Positions 13,382 to 20,838 of a stretch of 43,392 nt of DNA are shown here, in pieces (the first letter of the stretch is position 1; each line of letters starts with the position of its first letter). The DNA lies in the IMG/VR virus record IMGVR_UViG_3300046559_000385, positions 1-43,392 of that record; one strand, written 5' to 3'. The DNA is from a virus. Made by a program: the position numbers and the translations under genes. Under the pieces are notes generated by a model. It ran no database searches. It was not told the origin of the DNA and worked only from the letters and a program-made list of their open reading frames with translations.

Positions 13382-16002
13382 CCCCTCAACTCGCCGCCCA
13401 GCTGCTCCTCACCGCGCACCGCAACGTGCGGATGCGGCAGCTCGGCGATCTGCCAGGGCATGAGTTTCACGGGAATCAGTGGACGGCGAAGGTGGGTGAT
13501 CTGAATGATTTCCCGCATCTAGCTGCCTTGCGAAAAATTGCTAATGACCCCCGCATTGCGGAGATCGAGGGTGGTGGGTTAGATAGTGGAAGAGTATTCT
13601 TGCATGCTTCTTTAGGGTGGCTTTTCGGGGAGCAGCGTTCAAAGTCTGTCGGAAGCCGTGAAGAAATTAAACAGGCCATGAAGCTATTGCGTCATGAGGT
13701 GCCGAAGACGCTCGGAGATCTGCCCGGCCACGAGTTTCATGGGAATCAGTGGACAGCGTATCACGGAACGACAGCTGAGAACGCAGCGAAAATTTTGAAA
13801 GAAGGGCTCAAGCCAGACAAACAGGGGGACATCTGGACGACGACGGATCTAATTGAAGCGAGAACCTACGCGCGTGCCGCAGGTAATAATTCCGTGATCT
13901 TAAAGATCAATGTACCTGCGCATGATACGACGAAGTATGACGAACGTAAAGGTGGCAAAACGCTTCGCGTATATAAGGAACCACTCAAAGCTGAATACGT
14001 GTCGATGCATTCCGCGCATGTCAGCGGCGGGCCTTTTGGAGAATGGAAGACACTCTCCGCCATCCCCGTCTCCTCCCGCGACCTCACCCCGCTCCACAAG
14101 GCCGCCGACGCGCACTACGCGTCCATCATGCTCGCGGTGAGCGCGGCGTTCATGAGGGGGAAGAAGGCGCTGAGGGCGAGCTTGCGAGGAGCGGAGTTCA
14201 ATCCTGATGAACCGCGTGATGAGAAGGGGCAATGGACGAGCGGCGGCGTTCAACCAGAAGAAAAGGCGATCGCTGAGCGTCTTGGGCTGCCGACGACCTA
14301 TAGCGGTACGGACAGCATGACGTCTCTTAGCGGTCGTTTGAATCCGGAGTCAGCTCGTGCCTACTTTGCGGGTAAGGCAGTTGATAACCCGATTCCGAAG
14401 AACAAGACGCTGACGATGGAGCAAGCTCAGAGGTTGCCCATCATGATGAGCGGCGAGACGAAAGAGGTTAGTATCGCGCCACTCAGGTCAACGCAAGACT
14501 ACATCCAACCGAGTGCTGTTGAAAAGTATAAGAACGGCGAAGGGATGACCTCGCGTCCTGTCGTCGCCACGATCCACGGCGAAGAAGTGCTGTTGAACGG
14601 CAATCATAACGTGTTGGCGGCGCAACTACGAGGCCAGGACACGATCAAAGTTCAGCACCTTGGCGACTTCTCCAAGCATGCCGACTATATCAAGAAGGTC
14701 GACGCGCAAGGCGGCGGATTTACGTCGTTATCTGCTTCTCCGAACATCTCCGCAGCGGTCTCCGCCATCCGCGCCTCGCTCGTCCACGACCTGCCGCCGG
14801 CGCTGGAGAAGGCGTATGTGGCGGGTGGGGGAACGGTTGGCGGGTTGAAGGCTGCCGGCGACGTCGAAGGGCATCCGTTTCATGGGAATCAGTGGACGGA
14901 AGGCGGCGGTACGACGCGCGAAGAGAAGATCGCTCGCATCAAGGAGATCAACACGCAGCTGAAGCCCATCCTCTCTTCAACTGGCGGCAACCTGACGGCA
15001 AAGCAGGCGCTGCAAGTAGAGAAGATGACTGGCGAGATTCAAGGGCACTCGTTTGACATTGCGAAGCCTATCACGCCTGAGAAGGTTGCCGAGAACATCG
15101 CAAAAGCTGGCGGCACAGCAGCGCAGAATACGATGAAGCCGGAGACGATCGCGGTGGCGCAGCACGACCTCCTGCAGAACAAGGACGTCTACTCGGCTAT
15201 CACGAAGTCTGCGACGGGTTCTTGGTTCAATCGCGATACACCCATCGACGACATCATGAACGGCAAGAACCCGAAGGTGAGCGCAGACCAGTTCCGTGCG
15301 ACGTTCGAGAAGACGCGCGAGACGCTGCGAGCACAGTATGGCGACAAGGTGCCAGCATATCGGGCCACAACCAATCAGAGGTCCAAGGCGACGCAGAACT
15401 GGGCGACGACTCGAGAGTTTGCTGCCAACTTCGGCAAGAATATCGTGGAGCGTAGCATTCCGATCAGTTCTATCATCGGAGCGAACGTTGGCTTGCGTGG
15501 CACATATCACGAGTTGATCGTTGATGCGCGAGAGATTAGGGGCGCTGCTACTAAATTCAAGATGCAGTTCGACGCCAAGAACTCTAACGCCGCCACCTGG
15601 GCCCTGACGCACGCCACGCAGATCGCCGACGACATCAGCCAGACCTCGAAGGACAACATCGCGCTGGCCGTCGCGCGGGCGCAGGAAGAGGGCGACCTCG
15701 GCGAGCAGTACGACGAGATCCTGGACGCCGTGGGCGACGAGGCGCGGGCCTCCCTGATCGCGCGCACCGAGTCCATGACCGCCGTCAACGAGGGGCAGCG
15801 CGATGCCTGGGACCAGGCGCTCGAGAAGGGCTTGCTGACGGAAGACAACCGCGTCGTCTGGATCGCCACGTCGGATGCCTGCCCGGAGTGCGAGGAGCTG
15901 GACGGCGAGGAGCGGACGCTGGACGGCGAGTATCCTGGGGACGGTGGAGACGGTCCTCCTCTCCACCCAAATTGCAGGTGCACGGAAGGGATCATAGGAT
16001 GA
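13378..16002 (+). CDS. MuF-type minor head protein with inserted effector-like modules (874 aa)
   Basis: ATG in an ATGA overlap. The MuF scaffold survives in pieces: helices at 235-270 (LTPLHKAADAHYASIMLAVS), 456-493 (AVSAIRASLVHDLPPALEKA) and 731-874, ending in the diagnostic Cys/His tail (DACPECEELDGEERTLDGEY, then HPNCRCTEG). Between these lie extra modules. Motif copies at 23-36 and 113-126 precede a small unknown domain and a domain starting AYHGTTAENAAKILKEGLKP (127-146), which reads as an ADP-ribosyltransferase or Tpt1-like fold. FNPDEPRDEKGQWTSGG (274-290) precedes a ParB/sulfiredoxin-like domain (VEKYKNGEG, VLLNGNHNVLAAQLRG). A motif copy at 494-507 precedes a second ART-like domain (VPAYRATT, NWATTREFAANFG, YHELIVDAREI: R, T/S and E positions). 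MuF proteins are usually 250-400 residues. MuF fusions to toxins are known, but three or more modules in one protein is unusual. Confidence 0.85.
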   Translation: MTPQLAAQLLLTAHRNVRMRQLGDLPGHEFHGNQWTAKVGDLNDFPHLAALRKIANDPRIAEIEGGGLDSGRVFLHASLGWLFGEQRSKSVGSREEIKQAMKLLRHEVPKTLGDLPGHEFHGNQWTAYHGTTAENAAKILKEGLKPDKQGDIWTTTDLIEARTYARAAGNNSVILKINVPAHDTTKYDERKGGKTLRVYKEPLKAEYVSMHSAHVSGGPFGEWKTLSAIPVSSRDLTPLHKAADAHYASIMLAVSAAFMRGKKALRASLRGAEFNPDEPRDEKGQWTSGGVQPEEKAIAERLGLPTTYSGTDSMTSLSGRLNPESARAYFAGKAVDNPIPKNKTLTMEQAQRLPIMMSGETKEVSIAPLRSTQDYIQPSAVEKYKNGEGMTSRPVVATIHGEEVLLNGNHNVLAAQLRGQDTIKVQHLGDFSKHADYIKKVDAQGGGFTSLSASPNISAAVSAIRASLVHDLPPALEKAYVAGGGTVGGLKAAGDVEGHPFHGNQWTEGGGTTREEKIARIKEINTQLKPILSSTGGNLTAKQALQVEKMTGEIQGHSFDIAKPITPEKVAENIAKAGGTAAQNTMKPETIAVAQHDLLQNKDVYSAITKSATGSWFNRDTPIDDIMNGKNPKVSADQFRATFEKTRETLRAQYGDKVPAYRATTNQRSKATQNWATTREFAANFGKNIVERSIPISSIIGANVGLRGTYHELIVDAREIRGAATKFKMQFDAKNSNAATWALTHATQIADDISQTSKDNIALAVARAQEEGDLGEQYDEILDAVGDEARASLIARTESMTAVNEGQRDAWDQALEKGLLTEDNRVVWIATSDACPECEELDGEERTLDGEYPGDGGDGPPLHPNCRCTEGIIG
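13444..13485 (+). repeat. Module-boundary motif copy 2 (MuF)
   Basis: Encodes GDLPGHEFHGNQWT. It is followed by a 76-residue module containing DPRIAEIEGGGLDSGRVFLH, which I recall as a recurring small phage domain of unknown function. Confidence 0.85.
13714..13755 (+). repeat. Module-boundary motif copy 3 (MuF)
   Basis: Encodes GDLPGHEFHGNQWT directly before the first ADP-ribosyltransferase-like module, whose YHGT motif starts two residues later. Confidence 0.85.
14197..14247 (+). repeat. Second linker motif type (MuF)
   Basis: Encodes FNPDEPRDEKGQWTSGG, a linker I recognise as recurrent in phage portal and MuF proteins ('FxPxEPRDExGRWTSGG'). Here it introduces the ParB-like module. Confidence 0.75.
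14857..14898 (+). repeat. Module-boundary motif copy 4 (MuF)
   Basis: Encodes GDVEGHPFHGNQWT, just before the second ART-like module. Two substitutions (PG to EG, E to P) against the other copies; the HGNQWT half is unchanged. Confidence 0.85.
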
Positions 16003-16032
16003 TAATGACCTTCACGAGCGGGGTGCTCAACG

Positions 16033-16383
16033 GTGCCACGGCCTCATGAACCTCACGAGTCGGACTACGTCGTACGGTACAGCGGTCCTGAACGTCGGAA
16101 CGGCATTGGCAATGGCGACTGGACGTCGCTCAAGGCGTGGGCGAACGCGATCGGGATCATCGGCATCCCAGGCGCCATCGCTATCTATCTCGTCTACATC
16201 GGCGCGACGGAGATGCCAAAGTTGGTAGTCAACAGTTCACAGGCGATCGTCGAGATTCAGAAGACGCGCGACACGCTCCGTGACCATATCGTGCAGACGG
16301 ATATCCTCATTCGTGCCATCGAGCGGACGTGCGTTGGCGTCGCGAAGGACTCCGATGCTAGAGCGAGATGCCTTGATAAGTAG
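16033..16383 (+). CDS. Small membrane protein, holin-like by layout (116 aa)
   Basis: GTG start at 16033, after a short gap following the MuF gene. The N-terminus is polar (MPRPHEPHESDYVVRYSGPE). One hydrophobic segment (AIGIIGIPGAIAIYLVYIGA, about 38-57) is followed by a coiled-coil-like tail with two Cys. One membrane span plus a soluble helix is compatible with a holin-associated or virion membrane protein. No lysin neighbour supports a lysis role, so the function stays open. Confidence 0.6.
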   Translation: MPRPHEPHESDYVVRYSGPERRNGIGNGDWTSLKAWANAIGIIGIPGAIAIYLVYIGATEMPKLVVNSSQAIVEIQKTRDTLRDHIVQTDILIRAIERTCVGVAKDSDARARCLDK

Positions 16384-16729
16384 TACCTGGAAGGGGTGGA
16401 TCTGGCGCGTCGGGGTGGCGCTGGTCCTGTGCTTGTGGGCCATCGTCGGGCTGGAGGCCGCGTTCAGCATCCGCGTCATCTACACGAACGCCGCGCAGAT
16501 CGCGGAGGTCAACAGCGAGATCGTCGAGATGCAGAAGATTCATTCGTCAAAGATGACGGAGATGTCCTTGCGTCTCGACATGCTCGAGAAGGTCCTGTTC
16601 GGCGACGTGCTGGCGAAGATCGCCGCGCAGCCGAAGGGCATCGAGACGTGGCAGCAGAATCGTGACAAGGAGATGCGCGAGCGGATCAGCAAGCTGGAAC
16701 TCTGGCGTCTGCATCAGGACGCGCGATGA
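16355..16729 (+). CDS. Membrane-anchored coiled-coil protein (124 aa)
   Basis: The ATG at 16355 overlaps the previous gene by 29 bases. Residues 12-40 hold one membrane span (VGVALVLCLWAIVGLEAAF). The rest is heptad-like (AAQIAEVNSEIVEMQKIHSS, then MSLRLDMLEKVLFGD), a probable coiled coil ending in a basic tail. It resembles the preceding protein in layout, so the two may be partners. Confidence 0.6.
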   Translation: MLERDALISSTWKGWIWRVGVALVLCLWAIVGLEAAFSIRVIYTNAAQIAEVNSEIVEMQKIHSSKMTEMSLRLDMLEKVLFGDVLAKIAAQPKGIETWQQNRDKEMRERISKLELWRLHQDAR

Positions 16730-16730
16730 C

Positions 16731-16916
16731 ATGTCTCTCGATCGCGGACAGGGCGACAAGAAAAAGTTTCCGGCCAAGGACCTTGAGCGGCTCTACAAGA
16801 AGGGTATCGAGCAGCAGAGGATTCGAGGCGATCAGTTGAACGCGATTATCGGCGGGAAGGTCTACGACCCGGACGCCTGGTACGACGTCACCGAGAAGGG
16901 TGTCGAGAAGTTGTGA
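16731..16916 (+). CDS. Small basic protein (61 aa)
   Basis: The ATG at 16731 starts one base after the previous TGA. The sequence MSLDRGQGDKKKFPAKDLER leads into a helix (YKKGIEQQRIRGDQLNAIIG), and the end is VYDPDAWYDVTEKGVEKL. No family recognised. It is conserved-looking in composition and tightly packed with its neighbours. Confidence 0.6.
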   Translation: MSLDRGQGDKKKFPAKDLERLYKKGIEQQRIRGDQLNAIIGGKVYDPDAWYDVTEKGVEKL

Positions 16917-17065
16917 CATGGGCATACCTGGCCGTGGCGTTCGTGGCAGGATATTGTGCAGGGCTGAGCAGGGCACGGCGGCTCATTCGTCAGTTGACAG
17001 AAGACTTGAACCGTAGCGCAACGAACTTACAGGGCGCGGTTGACGCGCAGAAGGATACCAGATGA
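16913..17065 (+). CDS. 50-residue membrane peptide
   Basis: GTG start in a GTGA overlap; stop in an ATGA overlap with the next gene. A hydrophobic N-terminus (MTWAYLAVAFVAGYCAGLSR) is followed by a polar helix (RLIRQLTEDLNRS...). This is the third membrane-anchored mini-protein between the MuF and protease genes. Confidence 0.55.
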   Translation: MTWAYLAVAFVAGYCAGLSRARRLIRQLTEDLNRSATNLQGAVDAQKDTR

Positions 17066-17283
17066 TTCTCGATGATCTCAAGGTGCAGGTGACGGCGACG
17101 ACGGATGTGGAAGCCTCTGCCGTGGTGGCGCTCAACGGTGTAGCAGCTCGCATTCAAGCGGCCGTGGACGCGGCGATCGCGGGCGGCGCGACGGCGGAGC
17201 AACTGGCTCCGGTGCAGGCCGAGGTCGACGCACTGAAGGCATCGTCAGACGCGCTGGCGGCTGCGGTCGTGGCGAATACGTAG
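17062..17283 (+). CDS. Ala-rich helical phage protein (73 aa)
   Basis: ATG in an ATGA overlap. It begins MILDDLKVQVTATTDVEASA and continues with Ala-rich amphipathic helices (VAARIQAAVDAAIAGGATAE). This short 'ILDDLxAQVxATxxVExSAV' type is common in phages next to head genes; its role is not settled. Coiled-coil assembly is likely. Confidence 0.65.
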   Translation: MILDDLKVQVTATTDVEASAVVALNGVAARIQAAVDAAIAGGATAEQLAPVQAEVDALKASSDALAAAVVANT

Positions 17284-17290
17284 ATGAGTC

Positions 17291-17476
17291 ATGGGCCGGA
17301 GGCAGCGCTATTCGACTCCGGATCAGGATGCCTTCATCTATACGCTGCAGGTAGAACTGGTGGCGCTTGAAGACGCTCTTACCATATTGGAGCGCAGAAT
17401 CATGCTACTACGAGACCGAGTGCAAGAGGAACTGGCCAAGAGGTGGGGCAAGGAATGCCCCGTGAAGAAGGCTTGA
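17291..17476 (+). CDS. Small coiled-coil protein (61 aa)
   Basis: ATG at 17291. After MGRRQRYSTPDQDAFIYTL a long charged helix follows (VELVALEDALTILERRIMLL...), which fits a coiled coil. No family recognised. It ends one base before the protease gene, so the two are probably translated together. Confidence 0.6.
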   Translation: MGRRQRYSTPDQDAFIYTLQVELVALEDALTILERRIMLLRDRVQEELAKRWGKECPVKKA

Positions 17477-17477
17477 T

Positions 17478-19727
17478 ATGCCAAATCGTCCTGAGCATAC
17501 CGACAAGATGAAGGCCTGCGTGGCGAAGCTTCAGGACACGCATGATGATTCGTCTGCCTACGCCATCTGTACGGCGTCGTTGCAGAAGGCTGGCGAGCCG
17601 GTCTTCGTGGGGGCTACGGCCGGTGGTGCGGAGGAGATGAGGCTGCTGGGCGATGTTCCTGGACATGAGTTCCATGGGAATCAATACACTGGTGAAGGCG
17701 GGGCTGCAGCACGTCAAGAACGCATCAAAGAAATTGACAAGCAGATCACAAAGATAGCCGTGGGTCCCAATACGCCCCGCGCAATCAAAGAACGCATGCA
17801 GAAGATCGCCCCTTTGGTTCAAGAGCAAGAACTGCATAAAAATGTTCTTGACCCTACGCGGCCACAAGCCATCTTAGCTTCCTCAAAATTGACAAAGCGC
17901 TCGGATGGCGGATATGACGTACAGCATGAAGGCGCGAAGATTGGAGCGCTGGAGCCGGTAAGTTTCACTGGATTCAAGGCCGTTAACAGTGCGCAGCAGA
18001 TGACCAGCCGCGAGGGGTTCAAGGCGCTATACGGCGACAAGATCGTCAACTCGCAAGGTACTCGTAAGGAAGGGCACGAAGCGATCGCGAGAGCGCACTC
18101 AGACGTATTGAGAACCCGACTTACTGGCGCTGAAGGTTATGTATTTGACGACGTCGACATAACTTCTCTGCGTACGCTCCACCTCGTCGGCGCCACAGGC
18201 GTCGTGCGCACCGAGATGTTTGAAGGACGCGAGCACCTCGTCGTCCCGCTCGTCGCGCTGATGGAGGGCGTCATCCACGCCATGAACGCCGAGACGCCGG
18301 AGTTCGTGCCGCTGGCCACGCTGCAGAAGGCGGCGGCAACGTGGAACGGCCGTCCTGTCACCATCGGCCACCCGTCGCGTGGCGGGGTTCAGTGCTCGGC
18401 CAACGACCCCGGCATCCGTGAGTCGCATGGCATCGGCACGATCTTCAACTCGCGCGTCGTGGGCACGAAGCTGCTACAAGAGGCGTGGATCGACAAGGCG
18501 AAGGCGAAGAGGCTTGACCCGGCGATGCTCGCGCGCCTCGTGACAGGCGAACGCGAGGAGGTCAGCGTCGGGGCGTTCGTCATCACGGACGGCACGACGG
18601 GCAGCTACAGGGGCAAGCCGTATCGCGCGCAGTGGCTGGAGACGATCGGCGATCACCTCGCGTTCCTCCCCGGAGGGCGCGGCGCCTGCTCCGTGGAGAT
18701 GGGATGCGGGACGCACCGGGCCGCGATGCGGATGTTAGGAGGATCGATGGAACTGCTGGGATCGATGCCGGACAAGGCGCAGGTCGAGATCAACAAGCCT
18801 GGTCATCCTGCGCACGGCAAGAAGGGCAAGATCACGTCGTCGAAGGGCGACATGCATACTGTCGGCGATTATGGCACGTTCAAGCAGTCGGAGTTGAAGG
18901 CTGCAGCGGATGGCGAGGAGGCCGCCGAGCTTGTCGGCTACAACCTGCTGCGCACGCACCTCGACACGATGGGCAAGGCGTGGGACGAAGCCTCCGGCAT
19001 CGTGAACGAGCTGATCGCCGACGAGACCGAGAACCCAACCGAGACGGCTGCGGAGGAAGATGCCGAAGAGGAGGTCGAGTCGGTACGGCTTGACTCTGTC
19101 ATGTCTCTGATGTCTGTCATCATGGCGATCGCGTCGCAGGCCATGTCGTGCTGTGCGGTCATGAATGCGCCGGAGGCGACAGACGTCATGCCGCGCTACG
19201 GGGCGATGCCGATGATGCCCTGCCCGACATGCGACGGCACTGGTCAGGTGAAAGATGGCAAGCAGTCGGACTGCCCAACGTGCGACGGCACGGGCGAGGT
19301 CGCCAAGTTCAAGGCGGCAGCTGGTTCACGTCACAACAAGAACGACCAGCAGATGGTTCAGGCAATTCACGATCAAGCTCAGGCGCTGGGTGCGCAGTGC
19401 GACCGGGCGAACTACAAGATGCTCCGCGACATCTCGCAGAAACAACGCGAAAGACTTCCGGATGCAGATTTCGCTGGCAAGGGCACGTCCTTTCCCATCA
19501 AGAAGCCGGAGGACGTGTCGGCGGCAGCGAGTTCAATCGGTCGGGCGGGCGCGGGCAACTATTCGACGGACGAGTTGAAGGCGAACATCATCAGGATTGC
19601 CTACCGGAAGGGTGCATCGTTCGTCGCGCAGCTCCCGGAGGCATGGAAGAAGAAAGCGGATCACAAAGCAGCAGCAAACGATCCAAACCGATTCTACATC
19701 GAGTCGGTTCTCAAGGGTGTACGATGA
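17478..19727 (+). CDS. DUF2213-like prohead protease / head maturation protein with extra domains (749 aa)
   Basis: The ATG at 17478 is followed by a short Cys domain (MKACVAKLQDTHDDSSAYAI). GDVPGHEFHGNQYT (58-71) opens an AT-richer module of about 145 residues with no recognised fold. Residues 219-415 are DUF2213-like (HLVVPLVALMEGVIHAMNAE, WNGRPVTIGHPSRGG, SHGIGTIFNSRVVG, GDHLAFLPGGRGACSVEMGC), placed where the head protease is expected. A low-complexity acidic region follows, then two DnaJ-type CxxCxGxG knuckles (CPTCDGTG twice, about 582-606). The C-terminus (RLPDADFAGKGTSFPI, IGRAGAGNYSTDELK, RIAYRKG) resembles the DUF6582 type found in phage head proteins. The family is usually 350-450 residues, so this is a strongly extended form. 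Confidence 0.8.
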   Translation: MPNRPEHTDKMKACVAKLQDTHDDSSAYAICTASLQKAGEPVFVGATAGGAEEMRLLGDVPGHEFHGNQYTGEGGAAARQERIKEIDKQITKIAVGPNTPRAIKERMQKIAPLVQEQELHKNVLDPTRPQAILASSKLTKRSDGGYDVQHEGAKIGALEPVSFTGFKAVNSAQQMTSREGFKALYGDKIVNSQGTRKEGHEAIARAHSDVLRTRLTGAEGYVFDDVDITSLRTLHLVGATGVVRTEMFEGREHLVVPLVALMEGVIHAMNAETPEFVPLATLQKAAATWNGRPVTIGHPSRGGVQCSANDPGIRESHGIGTIFNSRVVGTKLLQEAWIDKAKAKRLDPAMLARLVTGEREEVSVGAFVITDGTTGSYRGKPYRAQWLETIGDHLAFLPGGRGACSVEMGCGTHRAAMRMLGGSMELLGSMPDKAQVEINKPGHPAHGKKGKITSSKGDMHTVGDYGTFKQSELKAAADGEEAAELVGYNLLRTHLDTMGKAWDEASGIVNELIADETENPTETAAEEDAEEEVESVRLDSVMSLMSVIMAIASQAMSCCAVMNAPEATDVMPRYGAMPMMPCPTCDGTGQVKDGKQSDCPTCDGTGEVAKFKAAAGSRHNKNDQQMVQAIHDQAQALGAQCDRANYKMLRDISQKQRERLPDADFAGKGTSFPIKKPEDVSAAASSIGRAGAGNYSTDELKANIIRIAYRKGASFVAQLPEAWKKKADHKAAANDPNRFYIESVLKGVR
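17649..17690 (+). repeat. Module-boundary motif copy 5 (protease)
   Basis: Encodes GDVPGHEFHGNQYT; the only copy with Tyr in place of Trp. Confidence 0.85.
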
Positions 19728-19774
19728 GTTGCGGATGTCCGACGGCGACATGTCGCTGTCATACAGGAGAGGTT

Positions 19775-20329
19775 ATGGAGAATACGACACGCGAGGAATT
19801 GATTGCAGCGCTCGTCACGGATCGGTACAGCGGGTACAAGGACGGCGACGAGACGATGCTCCAGACAGCATCGGACGCGCGTCTGGGCGAGTTCAGGGCG
19901 TCGGCGGAGGCCAACCGGACGGCGGTGAACCGCATCAGCTCGCTGGAGACAGAGCAGCGCAACCTGCAGGCTCGTCTGAAGGTTGCTGAGGATCGCGTCA
20001 AGGCGTCCGAGCAGCCCCTGACGGAGGCCGAGTTCCTGCAGCGCGCGCCGGAGTCGTTCAAGCGCGTGCTTGAGGGACACAAGGCCGAAGAGGACCAGAC
20101 GCGCGACGCGCTCGTGTCGATGCTGAAGGATCTCGGCGCCAACAGCGAGGCCGAGCTGAAGACGAAGAGCATCGCCGAGCTGCAGACGCTAGCCAAGTAC
20201 GCCCGCGTTCAGGTTCCTGATTTCAGCGGCAAGGGCGTGCCGGTCCTGCGCGACGCGGAACGCACGAGCTACGCGGCACCCGATCCTTACGCGGCCGGCC
20301 TCAAGTCGCTGCGCGAGCAGACTCACTAA
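19775..20329 (+). CDS. Scaffold-like coiled-coil protein (184 aa)
   Basis: The ATG at 19775 is chosen for its Shine-Dalgarno (AGGAGAGG, 5 bases). An ATG at 19724 overlapping the protease stop would add a Cys-rich 17-residue leader (MSCGCPTATCRCHTGEV). The middle (residues 45-115) is heptad-rich (SSLETEQRNLQARLKVAEDR), and the C-terminus is Ala/Tyr-rich. Position between protease and capsid genes and coiled-coil content fit a scaffolding protein. Confidence 0.65.
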   Translation: MENTTREELIAALVTDRYSGYKDGDETMLQTASDARLGEFRASAEANRTAVNRISSLETEQRNLQARLKVAEDRVKASEQPLTEAEFLQRAPESFKRVLEGHKAEEDQTRDALVSMLKDLGANSEAELKTKSIAELQTLAKYARVQVPDFSGKGVPVLRDAERTSYAAPDPYAAGLKSLREQTH

Positions 20330-20365
20330 GATTTCGGCGGCTGAAGTCGCCAAGGAGATAGAGAG

Positions 20366-20800
20366 ATGTCAATCACGAGAACGAATCCGAACACGATCTT
20401 TCTGGGAGGCTCGCGTACCGAGGTCGGCGACCTGGCCGCGGCAGCATCCATCACGCCCGGCATGCTTGTCGAGCGCGATGATGTCGGCAGCGTCATTCGC
20501 TGGAAGCTCGCCACGGCCGACATTGCGGGACCGCCCGCGGTGGCGACCGAGCAGGCGTCCGTCAACAAGGGTGTCGACGACGTCTACGCGACGGGTGACC
20601 TGATGGAAGTCTCCATCGGGCACAAGGGCGCTGCGTTCTGGATGCTGATCGCATCAGGACAGAACATCGCGGCAGGCGACCTGCTCGGCTCTGCTGGTAA
20701 TGGCACGCTGAAGTCAGGTGCGACCGTCGCGCGCTTCTCGGCACTCGAAACCAAGGCCACCGTCACCGTGACGACGCGCATCCGCGTCGAGGCACTGTAG
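20366..20800 (+). CDS. Capsid decoration / head-stabilising protein (144 aa)
   Basis: ATG at 20366 with AAGGAG. The product is beta-rich and Gly/Ala-rich (SITPGMLVERDDVGSVIRW, then YATGDLMEVSIGHKGAAFWM and GDLLGSAGNGTLKSG). This is the usual pattern of the decoration protein encoded just upstream of the major capsid protein in many siphoviruses. It should bind the expanded capsid surface. Confidence 0.7.
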   Translation: MSITRTNPNTIFLGGSRTEVGDLAAAASITPGMLVERDDVGSVIRWKLATADIAGPPAVATEQASVNKGVDDVYATGDLMEVSIGHKGAAFWMLIASGQNIAAGDLLGSAGNGTLKSGATVARFSALETKATVTVTTRIRVEAL

Positions 20801-20808
20801 TCAGCTTA

Positions 20809-20822
20809 GGGCTCCAGAGCCC
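20809..20822 (+). other. Short hairpin before the major capsid gene
   Basis: GGGCTC and GAGCCC form a perfect 6-base stem with a 2-base loop (or 5 bases with a 4-base loop), 4 bases before the capsid Shine-Dalgarno. It may protect a processed capsid mRNA or modulate translation. Confidence 0.35.
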
Positions 20823-20838
20823 GACAAGGAGAGATGAG

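Noticed and set aside
16005-16049. 14-residue frame between MuF and the next gene
   Set aside because: Too short, no Shine-Dalgarno; probably chance.
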